Notes: generated from the letters alone by a model not told the origin. A stretch of DNA of 64,000 nt from Skermanella stibiiresistens SB22 (GCF_000576635.1 NZ_AVFL01000015.1:62001-126000); one strand, 5' to 3'; positions 42,618-51,561 are shown, numbered from the stretch's first letter. Numbers and translations are program-made.

Positions 42618-43369
42618 CAATACAGGTGCTGGCCGCCGGTCACGAAGATCTCGGTGCCGGTGACATAGTTGCTGTCGGGCGAGCTAAGGTAGAAGATCGC
42701 CGCCGCGACGTCGGCCGGCTGGCCCAGCCGATGCAGGGGAATGCGGGGGATCAGGATGTCGGTTTCCGGCGACAGCATCGCCGTTTCGATCTCGCCCGGA
42801 GCCACCGCGTTGACCCGCACGCCCAGATCCGCGAACTCCACCGCCATCTCCCGCGTCAAACCCGAAAGCGCCGCCTTCGAGGTGCTATAGGCGGACCCGG
42901 CGAAGGGATGGACCGCGTGTCCAGCGATCGAGGTGATGTTGACGATGGCGCCCTTGCCTTTGGCGAGCGAGGCCGCGAATCCACGCGCCAGCACCAATGG
43001 CGTGAAGAAATTCAGCTCGAAGACCGAACGCCACGCGCTGAGATCCCCATTCAGGCAGCCCAGCCGCTCCTTGATGGGGGTCTTGGGCGAAACGCCGGCG
43101 TTGTTGACCAGCGAATGCAGGGGACCACCCGCCAGGACGCGATTGGCCTCCTTGACGAACTCGGCGCGGCTATCGGGATCGCCCAGGTCGGCGGCGATAT
43201 GGTGCGTCCAGTTGGGATCGGCCTTGCAGTCCTCCGGGATGGTCTCCCGGGAACAGGTGATCACGCGCCAGCCTTCCTGGCTGAAGCGCTGGACGGTGGC
43301 ATGGCCGATCCCCCGGCTGGCGCCGGTCAGGATGACGGTTGGTTTTTCGGGTGCGGGCGTCTCTGACAT
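42617..43369 (-). CDS. SDR family oxidoreductase
   Basis: The 250-residue protein is a classical short-chain dehydrogenase: TGASRGIG cofactor motif, NNAGVSP, catalytic Ser in ITSIAGH and YSTSKAA (Tyr-x3-Lys). The end, GTEIFVTGGQHLY, matches many SDR tails. The start ATG at 43369 has AAGGT eight bases upstream. The stop overlaps the argE start. A substrate cannot be assigned; coupling to argE suggests a shared process, which I cannot name. Confidence 0.9.
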   Translation of the reverse strand: MSETPAPEKPTVILTGASRGIGHATVQRFSQEGWRVITCSRETIPEDCKADPNWTHHIAADLGDPDSRAEFVKEANRVLAGGPLHSLVNNAGVSPKTPIKERLGCLNGDLSAWRSVFELNFFTPLVLARGFAASLAKGKGAIVNITSIAGHAVHPFAGSAYSTSKAALSGLTREMAVEFADLGVRVNAVAPGEIETAMLSPETDILIPRIPLHRLGQPADVAAAIFYLSSPDSNYVTGTEIFVTGGQHLY

Positions 43370-43438
43370 GACGCGACCTTACCGCATCGCGGCGACCGCT
43401 GCAAAGCCGCCCAAGCGCCATACGGCGTGATCAGAGGG

Positions 43439-44254
43439 TCAGCCCAGCAATTCGAACGCCGGACCCGCCCGGCCCAGCAGTTCGGCGCGGTATTCCTCAA
43501 CGGCGGCCTCGTCATCGCGACGGGATCGTGGCAGGCCGATCACCAGATCCGTCAGCACCCGCGTCGGGGGCGCCGACAGCAGCACCAGCCGATCGGCCAG
43601 TTGAATGGCCTCGCGCAGGTTATGCGTGACGAACAGGACCGTGGTCGGCCGGGCATGCCACAGGTCGAGCAGCAGCAGGCGCAGGCGCCGCGCCGTCTGC
43701 TCGTCCAGCGACACGAAGGGCTCGTCCATCAGCAGCAGGTCGGGCTTGACGACGAAGGCGCGGGCCAGCGCCGCGCGGCGCTGCATGCCCACCGACAGCC
43801 TGCCGGGATACTGGTCGCGGACGCCGGTCAGGTCCATGGCCTCCAGCAGCGCCACGATCCTGTCCTCGGCGTCGGCTTCGCCGTTCAGTACCAAGGCCAA
43901 GTTCTCATGGACGGTGCGCCACGGCAGCAGGCGCGGGTTTTGGAACACATAGCCAAGCACGGGACGAGCCCGGCCCGGCGCGGTCGGCAGCGTGACGTTG
44001 CCTTGGAAATCGCTATCGAGACCCGCGACGATGTTCAGCGTCGTCGTCTTGCCACAGCCGGATGGCCCAACCATCGCGACGAACTCACCGCGCCGCGCCG
44101 TCAGCCGAAACCCGCTCACGGCCCGGTGGGCGGGCGCGTCACCAACCGCCGCGAAGCTCTTGTCGTCGATTTCGATCACGAGATCAGGCGGGTGATCCGG
44201 CTTGGAACCGAACGAGGGTGCCGGGTCCGCAGTCCGAGCTGAGATAATCGCCAT
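43439..44254 (-). CDS. ABC transporter ATP-binding protein, nitrate/taurine/SsuB type (orphan)
   Basis: The ATPase has Walker A GPSGCGKTTTLN, Q-loop FQNPRLLPWRTV, signature LSVGMQRRAALARAF, Walker B LLLMDEPFVSLDE and the H-loop VTHNLREA. The LLPWRTVHEN string is typical of the TauB/SsuB/NrtD family that energises uptake of taurine, sulfonates, nitrate or related small molecules. The signature has Val in place of the usual Gly (LSVGM rather than LSGGM). The start at 44254 (MAIISARTADPA) is chosen over an extended frame. No permease or binding-protein gene is adjacent. Confidence 0.88.
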   Translation of the reverse strand: MAIISARTADPAPSFGSKPDHPPDLVIEIDDKSFAAVGDAPAHRAVSGFRLTARRGEFVAMVGPSGCGKTTTLNIVAGLDSDFQGNVTLPTAPGRARPVLGYVFQNPRLLPWRTVHENLALVLNGEADAEDRIVALLEAMDLTGVRDQYPGRLSVGMQRRAALARAFVVKPDLLLMDEPFVSLDEQTARRLRLLLLDLWHARPTTVLFVTHNLREAIQLADRLVLLSAPPTRVLTDLVIGLPRSRRDDEAAVEEYRAELLGRAGPAFELLG

Positions 44255-44365
44255 CCATCCGTACCAGACGAAACCAAGCCCCCACCATAACCGCCCCAAG
44301 CCAAGACGCCTATAGCACTATCGTGGAACTGGCGGGGGTAGCTGGCCGCGTGTTTGGCTGGCGCG

Positions 44366-45013
44366 ATGACAAGGCCACGCCGGTCCGGGCCGGCTCCCGG
44401 CTCGATAAACAGATCCGCCATCCTGGCGCTCCTCCTGGGCCTCGCGCCACTGATGCCCGCGACACCCAGGGCGGAGATGGTGGACACCCGCCCCGGCTCC
44501 GATGTGCCGGTACCCGCTGGATACCGGCTGGACCATTACCGCGCACCCGTCCCATCCCATGTGCCCGGCGCCACCACGCTTACGCTGGAACTCGCGGAGG
44601 AGATGCAACGCGACGGGACCGCCGTCTTCATCGACGTCATGAAAGTCCCGAGATCGGCGGCTCCTGGCCTGGCCGGCAAATGGCTGGTCGCGGCGCCGCA
44701 TGTCGCGATCAGCGGAAGCGCGTGGCTGCCGGAAGTCGGCGACGGAAAGCCGGCGCCCGAGATCGAAAGCTACTTCCGGCGGAACCTCGAGCGCCTCACC
44801 AGGGGTGACCGCGACACCGGTGTCGTGTTCTATTGCGTCACCGACTGCTGGATGTCCTGGAACGCCGCCAAGCGGGCGGTTTCCTGGGGTTATACCAGGG
44901 TCCACTGGTACCGTGACGGTATCGACGTCTGGCGGGAGTTCGACCTGCCGACCGAGATCGTCCAGCCCGTGCCGCTCGACGTCGACCGGAGCCTAGGCCC
45001 GAAGGTTGACTGA
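44366..45013 (+). CDS. Secreted PQQ-associated CXXXCW rhodanese-like protein
   Basis: The 215-residue protein has a signal peptide (AILALLLGLAPLMPATPRA) and a rhodanese-like fold ending in the motif VVFYCVTDCWMSWNAAKRA. This C-x3-C-W-x3-N-A-A-K-R pattern defines the family found with PQQ-dependent alcohol catabolism. Its biochemical role is unknown. No quinoprotein dehydrogenase, cytochrome or PQQ synthesis gene lies nearby, which is unusual. The ATG at 44366 is preferred; a TTG twelve bases upstream is possible. A lipoprotein gene follows in the same direction after about 103 bases. Confidence 0.82.
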   Translation: MTRPRRSGPAPGSINRSAILALLLGLAPLMPATPRAEMVDTRPGSDVPVPAGYRLDHYRAPVPSHVPGATTLTLELAEEMQRDGTAVFIDVMKVPRSAAPGLAGKWLVAAPHVAISGSAWLPEVGDGKPAPEIESYFRRNLERLTRGDRDTGVVFYCVTDCWMSWNAAKRAVSWGYTRVHWYRDGIDVWREFDLPTEIVQPVPLDVDRSLGPKVD

Positions 45014-45116
45014 CCATGGTCGCGCGGCCCGCCAGCACTACATGCCAGTACCACATGGCTCTGGTTGCCAGCGTGTGGGCGTATGCCTGAAACCCAGCCG
45101 GAAAGGAAGAACCGTG

Positions 45117-46289
45117 GTGCGGAAGTTGATGGTGATCGCGGTCCTCCTCGCCGGCTGCGGGACGTGGCGCGGTGGAGCGGCGGAAACCGCGGCGGCCTGC
45201 GTCCCACCCGGTTCCTGGGCCGAACCACTCGCCGGCGCCGCCGGCCCCTCGATTCCCGGACCGGACCTGTTCCGCCGTGCCGCGAAAGCTCCCATCGTCC
45301 TGCTGGGCGAACAGCACGACAGCGCGGAACACCACCGCTGGCAGTTCCAAACGCTCGCCGGGCTGCACGCCCACCGGCCCGATTTGGCGCTGGGGATGGA
45401 GATGTTCCCCCGCCGCGTCCAGCCCGCGCTCGACCGCTGGGTCGCGGGCGACCTGACGGAGGAACAACTTCTCGCCGAAACCGACTGGCGCACCGTGTGG
45501 GGCTATGACAGCGCGCTCTACATGCCCCTTCTCCATTTCGCCCGGATGAACCGCATCCCGGTCGTGGCGCTCAACATCGACCGCGCCTTGACCGCTCGTG
45601 TCGGGCGCGAGGGATGGAGCCAGATCCCACCGGACGCGCGGGAAGGCGTCGGCGATCCAGCAAAGGCCGACCCCGCCTATACCGACAGCTTGGCGGAGAT
45701 CTACGCCGCCCACGGCCGCGAAGGCAAACCGGGCGATGTCAAGGACGACCCCGCCTTCCTCCGCTTCCAGGAGGCCCAACTCCTGTGGGACCGCGCGATG
45801 GCGGAAGCCCTGGCGGACACCCATCGCCGGACCGGCGCCACCGTGGTCGGCATCGTCGGCGCCGGCCACATGGAACGCCGGTACGGCATCCCCCACCAGC
45901 TCGCCGACATCGGCATTCCCGACGGCATGGTCCTTCTGCCCTGGAGCGCCGGATCGCCCTGCTTCGCCCTGGAAGCCGGCTTGGCGGACGCCGTCTTCGG
46001 CGTCGCCGCCGACGCGGAGGAGCGTCCCTCGTGGCGGCCCCGGCTGGGTGTCAGCCTGGCTCCCCTCGACCAGGGCCTACGCGTCGAATCGGTGGGCGGC
46101 GACAGCGTCGCCGAAGCGGCCGGTCTCGAACGGGGCGACGTGATCCTCGCCGCCGCTGGCACCAGGACCAACGAGGTCGGCAAGCTGATCGACATCGTCA
46201 ACCGCCAAGCCCCTGGAACCTGGCTCCCCCTCAGCGTCCAGCGCGACGGAGCCACTCGGGAGGTCGTCGCCAAGTTCCCAGGCTCCTGA
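45117..46289 (+). CDS. ChaN-like lipoprotein with C-terminal PDZ domain
   Basis: The product has a lipoprotein signal with lipobox LLAGC (Cys about residue 14), a ChaN/Tiki-type domain (about 50-300; LLGEQHDSAEHH, LGMEMFPRRVQPALDRW, IVGAGHMERRYGIP) and a PDZ domain at the C-terminus (LGVSLAPLDQGLRVESVGGDS, then AGLERGDVILAAAG). The ChaN family is linked to haem binding and iron uptake, and the His/Glu motifs fit a metalloprotein. The start is the second GTG of a GTGGTG pair, eight bases after AAGGAAG; the first GTG or ATG 45129 are alternatives. The anchored ChaN-PDZ combination suggests a periplasmic role at the envelope. Confidence 0.85.
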   Translation: MRKLMVIAVLLAGCGTWRGGAAETAAACVPPGSWAEPLAGAAGPSIPGPDLFRRAAKAPIVLLGEQHDSAEHHRWQFQTLAGLHAHRPDLALGMEMFPRRVQPALDRWVAGDLTEEQLLAETDWRTVWGYDSALYMPLLHFARMNRIPVVALNIDRALTARVGREGWSQIPPDAREGVGDPAKADPAYTDSLAEIYAAHGREGKPGDVKDDPAFLRFQEAQLLWDRAMAEALADTHRRTGATVVGIVGAGHMERRYGIPHQLADIGIPDGMVLLPWSAGSPCFALEAGLADAVFGVAADAEERPSWRPRLGVSLAPLDQGLRVESVGGDSVAEAAGLERGDVILAAAGTRTNEVGKLIDIVNRQAPGTWLPLSVQRDGATREVVAKFPGS

Positions 46290-46424
46290 ACTTACAACCT
46301 TGGCTCTCACGTTGATTGCCACACGACACTTGCCGGACTACCCGAAGAAACGCTATGCACGCAGTCGAATGCGCCCGTCATCCCGAGGCCGCTTCACCCC
46401 GCATGATCTCGGCATCTGGCGACC

Positions 46425-47447
46425 ATGGCAGACATCGACTCCACGGACGAGGCGAACCGCGACGCCGGGCGCTTGATCCGGCGTCATGATCAATTCGTGA
46501 AACTCATCCTCGACGGTCCCGGGAACGCGGACAGCTTCCTTAGGGAACGACTGCCACCGGGGGTGACGGCACACCTCACCGCCGAGCCCGCGGTCGACAG
46601 ATCGGAGAGCTTCGTGGACCCGCTGCTCGCGGAGTTGTGCGGCGACAGGGTTTACGGTCTCGAGCTATCCGGCGGTCGCCCCCTGCATGTCCTGACACTG
46701 ATCGAACACAAGAGCGCGGGCGAGGGAGATGCCCTGATGCAGGTCTTCGGGTATCTTCATGGGGCGGCGACGCGCGGCGCGCGCCGTGTCGCGGGGGCGA
46801 ATGGCGGGTTCCGCGTCGCTCCGGCGCCCGTCCTGGCCGTGATCCTCTATCATGGAACGGCACCCTGGCCGCACCCACCCACCCTGGGCGACGCCTATGG
46901 CATCCCGCCGGATATCCTGGCGGCCGGGCCGCTTGATTTCGGCTACACCCTCGTTGACCTCTCGGTCATCCCTGATGCCGAACTATCCCGCCACCACGAC
47001 CTCCAAGCCGGCTTGCTGACTTTGAAATACGCGACGCGCGACGGCGATCCGGAAGTCACCCTGGAGCGATTGCTTGGCGTCGCCGCCGTTATCGGCTTGA
47101 CCGTGCTTCGCGGCGTGGTCAGATATCTGTTCATGGCGGACGACGCCCGCAACCAAGCTCGCCTGCGTGCGGCGCTGGGCCATGTGGTTCCCGGACAAGA
47201 GGATGAGATCATGCCAACGATCGCGGAATCATACATCGCCGAAGGGCACGCGAAGGGATTGGCGGAGGGCCAGATCAAGGCCAAGGCCGATATCCTCCTG
47301 CGCATGCTCCAGCGGCGGAATGAGCCTGTTCCCGCCGTCATCGAGCGCAAGCTGCCGGCCGCCTCCGCCGATGAGATCGACCGGTGGATCGACGCCGTGG
47401 TCGATGGCGCGTCCCTTGAGCAGGTCTTTGGGGATTCGACCCACTGA
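46425..47447 (+). CDS. Rpn family PD-(D/E)XK nuclease
   Basis: The 340-residue protein opens with RRHDQFVKLILDGPGNADSF, the usual entry of Rpn nucleases, and has the core acidic residue in YGLELSG and the ExK strand LIEHKSAGEG. A central region runs to about residue 250, then Gly/Lys repeats (AEGHAKGLAEGQIKAKADI) lead into a C-terminal segment ending SLEQVF, shared with the other Rpn genes here. Rpn enzymes promote DNA breakage and recombination; some are annotated as transposases without being mobile elements. There is no ribosome binding site of note, and no terminal repeats are visible. Confidence 0.85.
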   Translation: MADIDSTDEANRDAGRLIRRHDQFVKLILDGPGNADSFLRERLPPGVTAHLTAEPAVDRSESFVDPLLAELCGDRVYGLELSGGRPLHVLTLIEHKSAGEGDALMQVFGYLHGAATRGARRVAGANGGFRVAPAPVLAVILYHGTAPWPHPPTLGDAYGIPPDILAAGPLDFGYTLVDLSVIPDAELSRHHDLQAGLLTLKYATRDGDPEVTLERLLGVAAVIGLTVLRGVVRYLFMADDARNQARLRAALGHVVPGQEDEIMPTIAESYIAEGHAKGLAEGQIKAKADILLRMLQRRNEPVPAVIERKLPAASADEIDRWIDAVVDGASLEQVFGDSTH

Positions 47448-47464
47448 CCGCGCGGGTTGGCCCT

Positions 47465-47483
47465 CGTCCCGTATCGCGGGACG
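47465..47483 (+). terminator. Hairpin between Rpn gene and allantoinase gene
   Basis: CGTCCCG (47465-47471) pairs with CGGGACG (47477-47483) around a 5-base loop shortly after the Rpn stop codon. The following TTGT is too short for a classical T-tract, so termination is possible rather than certain. Confidence 0.4.
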
Positions 47484-47550
47484 TTGTCGGGGCGGCGCCG
47501 ACTTTGTAACCTGTCGGTTCGATCACGGAACCAGCCGGGAGACAGGCACA

Positions 47551-48471
47551 GTGGTGGACAAATATCCGCGCGACATGATCGGCTACGGCGCCTCGGTTCC
47601 GGACGCCCAATGGCCGAACCGCGCCCGCATCGCCGTCCAGTTCGTCATGAACTACGAGGAGGGCGGCGAGAACTGCGTCTTGCATGGCGACGCCGCGTCC
47701 GAGGCCTTCCTGTCGGAGATCGTCGGCGCCCAGGCGCTCCAGGGCGTCCGGCATGTCAACATGGAGTCGATCTACGAATATGGCAGCCGGGCGGGGTTCT
47801 GGCGGCTGATGCGAATCTTCGGCGAGCGCCGCCTGCCGCTGACCGTGTTCGGCGTCGCCATGGCGATGGCCCGCAATCCCGACGCGGTCGCCGCCATGAT
47901 GGAGGCGGGGCACGAGATCGCGACCCATGGCTGGCGCTGGATCGACTATCAGAACATCAGTCCGGAGATCGAGCGCGAACACATGATGCGCGCGATCGAG
48001 GTCCAGACGGAGTTGACCGGCAGCCGCCCGCTGGGCTGGTATCTTGGCCGGTGCAGTCCCAACACGCGGCGGCTGGTCGCTGAGGAGGGCGGCTTCGTCT
48101 ACGACGCCGACAGCTACGCCGACGACCTGCCCTATTGGGACGACAGCCACGGCAAACCCCAGCTGATCGTGCCCTACACGCTCGACGCCAACGACATGCG
48201 CTTCGCCACGGCCCAGGGCTTCAACTCGGGCGACCAGTTCTTCGCGTATCTGAAGGACAGCTTCGACATGCTCTACGCCGAGGGCGCCAAGCAACCGAAG
48301 ATGATGTCGATCGGCCTGCATTGCCGGCTGGTCGGCCGTCCCGGCCGCGCAGCCGCCTTGGCCCGCTTCCTAGACTACATCCAGGGCCACGACCGCGTCT
48401 GGGTGTGCCGCCGGATCGACATCGCCAACCATTGGCGTGAGCACCACCCCTACCGCCCCGCCACCGACTGA
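47551..48471 (+). CDS. puuE: Polysaccharide deacetylase-like allantoinase (PuuE type)
   Basis: The 306-residue protein is a carbohydrate esterase 4-like fold protein with the motif set NYEEGGE, SIYEYGSRAGFWRL, HEIATHGWRW and SYADDLPYW that marks the PuuE allantoinases, which open allantoin to allantoate in purine catabolism. It starts at GTG 47551 with GGGAG upstream; the frame is open further back inside the Rpn gene, but those residues are not part of the family. No other purine-degradation gene (uricase, HIU hydrolase, allantoicase) is in the window, so the assignment rests on family motifs. Confidence 0.85.
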   Translation: MVDKYPRDMIGYGASVPDAQWPNRARIAVQFVMNYEEGGENCVLHGDAASEAFLSEIVGAQALQGVRHVNMESIYEYGSRAGFWRLMRIFGERRLPLTVFGVAMAMARNPDAVAAMMEAGHEIATHGWRWIDYQNISPEIEREHMMRAIEVQTELTGSRPLGWYLGRCSPNTRRLVAEEGGFVYDADSYADDLPYWDDSHGKPQLIVPYTLDANDMRFATAQGFNSGDQFFAYLKDSFDMLYAEGAKQPKMMSIGLHCRLVGRPGRAAALARFLDYIQGHDRVWVCRRIDIANHWREHHPYRPATD

Positions 48472-48505
48472 GGCCTGAGGGGCGCGGGGTCAGGATAGAA
48501 GGGGG

Positions 48506-49600
48506 TCAGGCGGTCTTGGCATCCGAGTCGCCGAAGCCCTTGATCATTCCCTTGAGGAAACTGACGATGCATTGGTCGTGCCATGGATCGGCGCCGGCCC
48601 CATGGAATCCGACATGGCCACCGCCGCGTGGCAGCAACGACGTCAGCCACGGATTGGACCCCCAGTCGAAGCCCAGATAGGCGTCGGCTGGGATCCAGGG
48701 GTCGTCCAACGCGTGGATCACCAGGGTGGGAACGCGGATCCGCCCCATGAATCGGACGGCGGAGTTGACCTCGTGGTACTCGTCCGCACCCGACCAGCCG
48801 TGCCGCGGCGCCACGAAGCGTTCATCGAATTCCCTGCAGTTCCGCACTTGGCGGACGATCGCCTTGTAGGACTCCGGAACCGGCATGCCCAGCACCTCCT
48901 CCTTCATGCGGGCGACCACCCGTCGATGATAGAAGAAGTTTCGCCGGCTCATCATGCGCCGGCTGGTTTCCGCCAGATCGATCGGCGCCGACACGGCGGC
49001 CGCCGCGATGACCCGCTCCGGCGTCCCCTCGCCCAGCATCTTCAGGGTCAGGTTGGCGCCCAGCGAAAAGCCGATCAGCACGATGCCATGCCGGGTCAGG
49101 TGCGCGGCTATTTGGGCCAGCACCATCCGGAGGTCTTCGGTCCGACCCGCGTGATACTGCTCGACGCAGAACGGCTGCGAGGGCCCCGCTCCCCGCAGGT
49201 TGAGGCGCAGGACCGCCAAGCCCCGGCGCAGCAGGACCGCCGCCGAAGCCCGCATGTAGTGGCTCTCGGTATCGCCCGTCACGCCATGGACCAGCACGGC
49301 GAGCGGCAGGTCTCCCGAAGGCTCCGCGGGCCAGTTCAAGGTGGCGTGCAGCACGTCGCCGGTACCGTCCAGCATCCGGAACCGCATCCGCTTTTCCGGG
49401 AAGTCCTCGGGCCGATAGCGACCTCGAATCAGGACACTGCGGACGGTCTGGAGGTCGGCGCCCCACCAGGGCGCGCGCGGCGCGAACGATGGGAAATCGA
49501 ACGGCGGCGGCGTGAAGGCGCTGGCGTCCTCATCGATCCCCTGATCCGGGAAATCGGGATCGGGGTCAGCGATCGTCGGGTTCGGCTGAATACTGTTCAT
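48506..49600 (-). CDS. YheT-like alpha/beta hydrolase
   Basis: The 364-residue hydrolase of the YheT/embryogenesis-associated EMB8 family shows the oxyanion-side motif VLVHGVTGDTESHYMR, the nucleophile elbow GFSLGANLTL with Ser, the Asp in IHALDDPWIP and the His in GGGHVGFHG. The APWWGADLQTVRSVL segment near the N-terminus is diagnostic of the family. Its substrate is unknown (esterase/lipase-like). The ATG at 49600 lies within the end of the upstream small gene, so the two are co-transcribed. Confidence 0.9.
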   Translation of the reverse strand: MNSIQPNPTIADPDPDFPDQGIDEDASAFTPPPFDFPSFAPRAPWWGADLQTVRSVLIRGRYRPEDFPEKRMRFRMLDGTGDVLHATLNWPAEPSGDLPLAVLVHGVTGDTESHYMRASAAVLLRRGLAVLRLNLRGAGPSQPFCVEQYHAGRTEDLRMVLAQIAAHLTRHGIVLIGFSLGANLTLKMLGEGTPERVIAAAAVSAPIDLAETSRRMMSRRNFFYHRRVVARMKEEVLGMPVPESYKAIVRQVRNCREFDERFVAPRHGWSGADEYHEVNSAVRFMGRIRVPTLVIHALDDPWIPADAYLGFDWGSNPWLTSLLPRGGGHVGFHGAGADPWHDQCIVSFLKGMIKGFGDSDAKTA

Positions 49601-50027
49601 AGGCGCTGTGCAGGGCGGCGTAGAAGGGGTTGGTATCGATGAATTTTGTCATCGCCTTGATGTTGGCCTTGTCGCCCTGGATCCACTGGTCCGCCGCCTG
49701 CTGATGCTCGGGGTGAATCGAGAGCAGATAGAACGCGGCCTGATCGGCCGACATCATCTCCTCCTCGCCCAGCTTCTCCAGGATGGCGCCGATGTGGAGC
49801 GGCAGCACGGCGGTAAATGGCAAATCGCCTCGGCTCTCCAGATCCCGCAGGTTCCGGTCGAAGGCTTTCCGGAGCCGCTCGATGATCTGGAAGAAGACCG
49901 CGCGGCGCTGCTTCCATGTCGGCTCATCGGCAAGGATTTCAACCAGACTGTCGAACAGGCGAGTCTGATCGTCATCGAACCCCTCGCAGGCCGATTGCGC
50001 CGGTTTGGGTATCGGAAACGCGGTCAT
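49566..50027 (-). CDS. Hypothetical helical protein (153 aa)
   Basis: I do not recognise this protein. It is 153 residues, mostly helical, acidic at the end, with AVLPLHIGAILEKLGEEEMM and FYLLSIHPEHQQAADQWIQ as its most ordered-looking parts. There is no signal peptide or membrane segment. AAGGGGAG sits upstream of the ATG at 50027 (MTAFPIPK). Its last 35 bases overlap the start of the YheT-like gene, so the two probably act together or are translated jointly. Confidence 0.72.
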   Translation of the reverse strand: MTAFPIPKPAQSACEGFDDDQTRLFDSLVEILADEPTWKQRRAVFFQIIERLRKAFDRNLRDLESRGDLPFTAVLPLHIGAILEKLGEEEMMSADQAAFYLLSIHPEHQQAADQWIQGDKANIKAMTKFIDTNPFYAALHSAYEQYSAEPDDR

Positions 50028-50070
50028 GAGTGCTCCCCTTGGATCACGTCGGCTCCAACCTCGCGGTGCC

Positions 50071-50401
50071 TCATCGGGAGCCGACGAGGAAATCGCGAAC
50101 CGCCACGATCCGATCCGCCGACATGAGGGGCGGAGCATGCCCGACGCCGGGAAATTCCACCAGTGCCGCGCGGGGTCCACGCGCCGTCATTTCCTCGGCG
50201 GTGCCCTTTGGGCGGCAAATTGCCGTCGCCACCGCGTAGGATCACGGTCGGATCAGCCGGGGCGGGAGCCACCTCGTCGAAGTCGTGCGAATTGTGCGTC
50301 AGACCGTGGACGCGAACGACCGATCGCTCGGATCGCCCCGGTCCCCACACCGTGTGGGCGACACGATGAAACCCCGCCACATTCAGCCCGCGAAGGCTCA
50401 T
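50071..50401 (-). pseudogene. Alpha/beta hydrolase remnant with internal deletion and frameshift
   Basis: From 50401 the minus strand reads SLRGLNVAGFHRVAHTVWG and VHGLTHNSHDFDEVA, the N-terminal part of an alpha/beta hydrolase. Without a break it jumps at about 50265 to DPTVILRGGDG, which belongs to the C-terminal third of such enzymes. The nucleophile elbow (GxSxG) and most of the cap domain are missing. Near 50210 the frame shifts, and the remaining tail TAEEMTARGPRAALVEFPG and VGHAPPLMSADRIVAVRDF then runs to a stop at 50071. A large internal deletion plus a frameshift make it non-functional. It sits between the YheT operon and an Rpn nuclease gene. Confidence 0.82.
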
Positions 50402-50465
50402 TTCCCGATGAGTGCGCATGCGGAAAACCTAGCACACCGGCCTTCCCGTTCCAACGCCGGAGCCG

Positions 50466-51461
50466 TCAGTGGCGGCTTTCCTCGGGGAACACCTGATCGA
50501 GCGAAGACACCGTCAACGCGCGCCGCAGCAGCCCATCGAGGTCGTCCGGGGCCGACGCGCGCACGCGATCCTCGACCTCGCGGGGCACCGGCCCGAAGCG
50601 GGTCTCCAACGCAACCAAGATGGTGGCGGTCTTGCCCTTGGCGATACCGGCTTCCTCGCCTTTGTGGAAGCCTCTCTCCTCGCCTTCGATAAGTCCCGTC
50701 TCCCGACCTTGGCGGAGCCATTCCTTGGCGGCTAGTGAAATCAATTTACCCTCCCGGTCCGGCTTGACCCTGCGCGCCACCCTGGTCAGCAGATTGACCG
50801 TGATGGCTGGAAACATCTGGATCATATAACGGATCAATTGCTCTTCAAAGGTGGTTCCAGCGCGGAGGCCGGGCAGGACCGAGGACAGCAGCGATTCGGC
50901 ATCGGCCATGCGAAAGACGTGCTTCAACGCCAGCAGCCCAGCGCGGACCTCCGCGTCGGATGACAGTTCGGCATCGGGTATCGGACCCAGATCGCACAGG
51001 ATGTATCCCATGTCGCCCGGCATGTGCCGAAGACCCTCGTCGGCGTCGAGGCAGGCCGTGACGGAGGTCGGCACGTTCCAGGGCCGGCCCCCGTGGTAGA
51101 AGACCAGCGGGATGATCGGCGGCAGTCTCAGCTTGCCACCCGGAGCGGTTTTCGCGAGCCTGCGCCAGATCTCCACCCGGTATCCCAGCACCTGGATCGG
51201 GGTCATTGGATCGGGAAAGCTCTTGTGCTCGATCAGGATGTAAAGCAACGCGGTCCCGCCGCCGCGCAGGGTCACGCTGAAGAGGCGGTCGCTCTGGGTC
51301 GGGTTCAGGTCGGGGTCGACGAACGTGCCATCCAGCAGCGTCGGCGGCTCATCCGTCAGCCGTTCCGCGATGTCGGCGGGCAGGAAGTCGCGGATCAGGA
51401 TCGCCGCCCGGCGCGGATCGTCGATCAAGGCCCTGAACAGCGAGTCGTGGGTGACGGGCAT
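50466..51461 (-). CDS. Rpn family PD-(D/E)XK nuclease
   Basis: This 331-residue Rpn protein begins PVTHDSLFRALIDDPRRAAIL and holds the catalytic strand ILIEHKSFPDP, with the ExK triad intact. A Lys/Gly-rich linker (GFHKGEEAGIAKGKTA) leads into the C-terminal DUF4351-like end (LETRFGPVPREVEDRV, SSLDQVF). Start 51461 (MPVTHDSLF) fits the family N-terminus; ATG 51482 is also open, and neither has a clear ribosome binding site. It is the third Rpn gene of the window and lies beside the broken hydrolase remnant. Confidence 0.86.
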   Translation of the reverse strand: MPVTHDSLFRALIDDPRRAAILIRDFLPADIAERLTDEPPTLLDGTFVDPDLNPTQSDRLFSVTLRGGGTALLYILIEHKSFPDPMTPIQVLGYRVEIWRRLAKTAPGGKLRLPPIIPLVFYHGGRPWNVPTSVTACLDADEGLRHMPGDMGYILCDLGPIPDAELSSDAEVRAGLLALKHVFRMADAESLLSSVLPGLRAGTTFEEQLIRYMIQMFPAITVNLLTRVARRVKPDREGKLISLAAKEWLRQGRETGLIEGEERGFHKGEEAGIAKGKTATILVALETRFGPVPREVEDRVRASAPDDLDGLLRRALTVSSLDQVFPEESRH

Positions 51462-51561
51462 GAACGGTACACACCATGGCATGAGGCGGCGGCGGGACAC
51501 ACAACCCGATGCGAGCCCGCCACGCCATGCGGCATGATGTCGAACGGTGCCGCCTTCCGTC

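Noticed and set aside
47167-47550. N-terminal extension of the allantoinase reading frame into the Rpn gene
   Set aside because: Those codons are an alternate frame of the Rpn gene; the GTG at 47551 has a ribosome binding site and gives the family length.
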